Shown here in pieces: positions 24,901 through 26,765 of a stretch of 26,765 nt of DNA. Source of the DNA: a virus; the IMG/VR virus record IMGVR_UViG_3300010885_049626, positions 1 to 26,765 of that record. One strand, 5' to 3'. Numbering within the stretch: the first letter of the stretch is position 1; each line of letters starts with the position of its first letter. The position numbers and the translations under genes are program-made. The notes beneath the pieces were generated by a model. It saw nothing but the letters and a program-made list of their open reading frames with translations. It ran no database searches and was not told the DNA's origin.

Positions 24901-26765
24901 TAGGCTATTTCCGATCCTAGCATATGCTCTAGCTCTAGTACTTTCAACATTACCGTTTCCGCCACTTATTAAAATAGTAGGAGTACTAGTATATCCATAA
25001 CCCGGATCATCTATAACTATTTTGTATACACTTCCATTAGCAATGTAAGCAGAAGCTTTTGCACCTGTTCCATTTCCAGTTATGATTACCATTGGAGTAG
25101 TTGTATAGTTTTTTCCACCATCCATTAATATTATATCACTTAGATTATATGTATGATGATCTAACCAACTTTTCCAAGGATATGTATTAATGTTATTAGA
25201 TAGAAGAGTAGTTCTTTCAATCCTATCTGATTTAGGATCATTATTATAATAAGAAGGTAAATCAAAATCAGTAATTCCTAAATCTGATTCTTCTAATCGT
25301 TGATAAGAGCTAACCCATTCACGGATTTTAGATCTATAAGGTTTAGCCTCATCTAAGAATGACTCATAACTATCTACTTCGTCGCTTTGAAAAGTTATTC
25401 TCTTTCTAAGAGTTCCAACATTATGATTAATTTTTAAGAAACTAGTTTTAAAGCACCAATCCGTATATAGCTGTTCACTTAATACATAATATACACTATT
25501 AAAAAATGTTTTTACATATTCTTCTCTTAGTTTATTATTTTTATCAGTTAATATATCATCCCTTAATGTTTCTAGTATTATTCTTAATTCAGCAGTTGAA
25601 TTTTGATCATAAAAATTTAAATCAAAACTAAAATTAGTATCAAATCCTAACTGTTGATTTAAATTATAAATTTTATTAGAAAATTCTATAGTTCCATTTT
25701 GCTTTCCAACTACCTTATAATCGTTTGTAAAATCTGAACTATAAGTATTATCAACTCTTTGTAATAATAACCAGTTTCCATAACCAACATTATTAATCTT
25801 AACAATATCTCCAATTCTAGATTGAAGACCATTAAGATCGACCGTTCTTTCTAGTTGATAGTTAATATCAGCTGATAGTCCATAACCGGTAGCATACCAA
25901 TCCTTATAAGACCAATAGCGTCTTACATCATATGCTTGAGTTTTAGTTCTATTCCATTCTTGGGTTACAGGGTTATATGTTTGTATACTCCAGGCATTGT
26001 TAGCTTCTTCGTCATTTCTAACTAATACAGTATATGCTCTTACAACTATTTTTGTATCAGCATCATATCTCATACCAGATTTAATAATATTTGCTTCAAT
26101 AATACGACCTTGCTCATCTATTACTGTTTGAACGAAACCACCGGTTCCTACTCCGATTATGTTAACTATTGGACCATACCAACTAATAGCGTTACCTTGG
26201 TCATCAATAGCATATGATTTATTACGGCCGTATCCGTATCCAGTATCTTCTATAAAGACATTATCTAACTTTCCGTTGATAACTTGTAATACTAATTTTG
26301 CTGTTTTAAGTCTTAGAGTTCCAACAAATTTTAACTCATATAGCACATCAACAATCTCATCAATTTCTCCAGAATTTAATGTTGGCTGTGGATCATTCTT
26401 GTTTAATTTAGAAAAATCAACATTATCAACAATAATTTGTTTTGCTAGAACAGAATTTACATATGTAAATAATTGCTTCAGTGCTTCAAATCTATTAATA
26501 AACCATGATTGTCTCGGGCTAGTAAGATTACCATAACGTTGCTTTTGATTAAGTTTCATATCAGGTAATGATTGACCTAAGATATTAGAACCGATCAAAC
26601 TATCAAACCATTTAGTCTCAATCGTATGAGGAATAATTGCATTAGGATCATTTTTAGCTATTAGAATATATTCTCTATGTGTTAATAGTTCCGTATTCTC
26701 AACTTCATAGAATTGAAGATTTATAGATACATCACTATCGACTAACTTGCTTCCAATGTTTGTTA
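21970..26765 (-). CDS. Giant virion structural protein, 5' end beyond window
   Basis: No minus-strand stop occurs between 26598 and the right edge. Fifty-five further codons read VENTELLTHREYILIA and IIPHTIETKWFDSLIG straight into the rest, so the TTG at 26598 is not the real start; at least 1597 residues are encoded here. The N-terminal visible part has a tyrosine/glycine motif (DTGYGYG, GTGGF), repeated later as GGKNYTTTPMVIITGNGTGA and DPGYGYTSTPTILISGG, a beta repeat known in marine T4-like phages. Further on come many short beta-rich repeats with VYVNN/VFITIDG/NVYINGK patterns. Near the C-terminus, INGERIEYF and LRRGTLGT, then VYVAGRRL and EAEFSVDG, are also family phrases. It is probably a large baseplate or fibre-base component. 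Its end overlaps a late-promoter-like motif. Confidence 0.8.
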   Translation of the reverse strand, partial: TNIGSKLVDSDVSINLQFYEVENTELLTHREYILIAKNDPNAIIPHTIETKWFDSLIGSNILGQSLPDMKLNQKQRYGNLTSPRQSWFINRFEALKQLFTYVNSVLAKQIIVDNVDFSKLNKNDPQPTLNSGEIDEIVDVLYELKFVGTLRLKTAKLVLQVINGKLDNVFIEDTGYGYGRNKSYAIDDQGNAISWYGPIVNIIGVGTGGFVQTVIDEQGRIIEANIIKSGMRYDADTKIVVRAYTVLVRNDEEANNAWSIQTYNPVTQEWNRTKTQAYDVRRYWSYKDWYATGYGLSADINYQLERTVDLNGLQSRIGDIVKINNVGYGNWLLLQRVDNTYSSDFTNDYKVVGKQNGTIEFSNKIYNLNQQLGFDTNFSFDLNFYDQNSTAELRIILETLRDDILTDKNNKLREEYVKTFFNSVYYVLSEQLYTDWCFKTSFLKINHNVGTLRKRITFQSDEVDSYESFLDEAKPYRSKIREWVSSYQRLEESDLGITDFDLPSYYNNDPKSDRIERTTLLSNNINTYPWKSWLDHHTYNLSDIILMDGGKNYTTTPMVIITGNGTGAKASAYIANGSVYKIVIDDPGYGYTSTPTILISGGNGNVESTRARAYARIGNSLVRTNHIAMKFDRYTNSYVVNDFKHTDYFNGTGTQFKFKLTFAPEPLKHKFTIFVDNIEYYGSQYEISIINADHDTYTALEGYIIFSQPPRTGIRNIEITYNKNIKLYSAADRIDYAYSPTAGQYGKDLAQLMTGIDYSGVTVTSIDFEIGGGWDVLPWDVTSWDNVISSNDDYMEISNGTTRNFTLPYVPAIGETINIYKNNVRIDDNVKLNSFIGNGINQTITIPNIISLANNDMLNFRKSTSDGSILPSDRSLVDSLVSGGAFSYSSATGINPEDIIIDGDGFITTDTSHGPEELVQGQVFDTLDIKVYHTPSSGGPNVYVNNYTSDGITTEYSITHLPGVIDGIIVLVNNIPVEFSINYMNKKIILNDIPNEGLKIVIIIFDTAGYDILDQKTYVSDGETIEFLTAAKYSKDNFTVFITIDGIETGSSVKSISGNVAIQLNEPPPIDSIIQIVIFSGSIQKYSKVINEHIPIVAGQKIYNLTTVPANLLPLSASVLVVIDGEYLSAPDYKNFVYSGSDLQIIDPRYMPYMLSQSDINVYINGKMLIPTQDFLLDSSQNSISLATNVAVNGNEIIVEIIKRNDYQIIDNQLILSGNYDIVRKNNITVTTFTNHDIIKIKRVNKGFTFTTGYDLLGYDSNRYDLMTASFNTSGIFDLPRTVSNTSGVFVILNHKFLSPNIDFVVLDNRKQVRVTLPDILTSSDYIEIITTSDQTVRPSFGFKIFKDMLNRTAYKVLDKTKITTLAQDFNITDTSIIVTDGSILTTVINDQTTDTKLPGIIEINGERIEYFIKNGNTLSQLRRGTLGTSVGISVPAGTEVYDFGAKLTIPYVDTEVKRTAYGDGTSQIFDFDFIPTKSINPVWYRKTIPSDFGQCDSIEVYVAGRRLVKTPTFIYDQNKGQDSYLGAGDKQIEAEFSVDGVSKSVRLTVAPNPGEMVLIISKQGKKWQKPNETGPLVYSTTDIARFLNSKQVDLPK

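Overview
The window reads as part of the genome of an AT-rich, T4-like marine myovirus (cyanophage or pelagiphage type). All supported genes lie on the minus strand. They are packed with stop/start overlaps of 1-20 bases (ATGA, TAATG). Several tail or virion proteins resemble families I know from marine T4-like phages. The host cannot be read from the sequence; low GC and family resemblance suggest SAR11 or Prochlorococcus/Synechococcus, which is inference. I see no tRNA, integrase, transposase, CRISPR array or GC-rich rho-independent terminator.

In transcription order, from right to left, the first block (26765-15204) is structural. It holds a very large virion protein that runs off the right edge, a 222-aa virion-like protein, and three tail-fibre-like proteins sharing an N-terminal module (765 aa with a tail-collar domain, 399 aa, 512 aa). 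A 323-aa tail or adhesin-like protein closes the block.

A 59-base gap (15145-15203) follows and carries the clearest regulatory signal of the window. It is a sigma70-like promoter (TTGATA, 17 bases, TATAAT) whose -10 sits in the loop of a perfect 12-bp inverted repeat, and the 3' arm of that repeat contains the Shine-Dalgarno site of the next gene. Read-through RNA would hide the ribosome site, while RNA started at the local promoter would not. T4 uses this logic at genes e and 49.

The second block (15144-8260) is glycan-related: a small conserved phage protein, two GT8-like glycosyltransferases, a 209-aa unknown, another DxD glycosyltransferase-like protein, a radical SAM enzyme with an N-terminal twitch-type cysteine region, a compact GDPD-like protein and two putative RxRxD-type glycosyltransferases.

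The third block (8276-1) is the most unusual. Three consecutive SGNH hydrolase-like genes are followed by a sugar-phosphate nucleotidylyltransferase, a cupin, a RuBisCO-like protein (form IV type, with the metal/carbamate site kept and the loop-6 lysine lost), an APH-fold kinase-like protein with HGN in place of HGD, a sedoheptulose-7-phosphate-cyclase-type enzyme, another RxRxD glycosyltransferase, a short-chain dehydrogenase and the start of one more glycosyltransferase-like gene. Cyclase, kinase, nucleotidylyltransferase, cupin and dehydrogenase together resemble the C7-cyclitol (valiolone/validamycin-type) activation toolkit. My main hypothesis is that this phage makes and activates a pseudo-sugar, with the RuBisCO-like protein acting as an enolase, isomerase or epimerase, and that the surrounding transferases attach it to a surface or virion glycan. 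The individual families are well supported by motifs; the pathway is inference.
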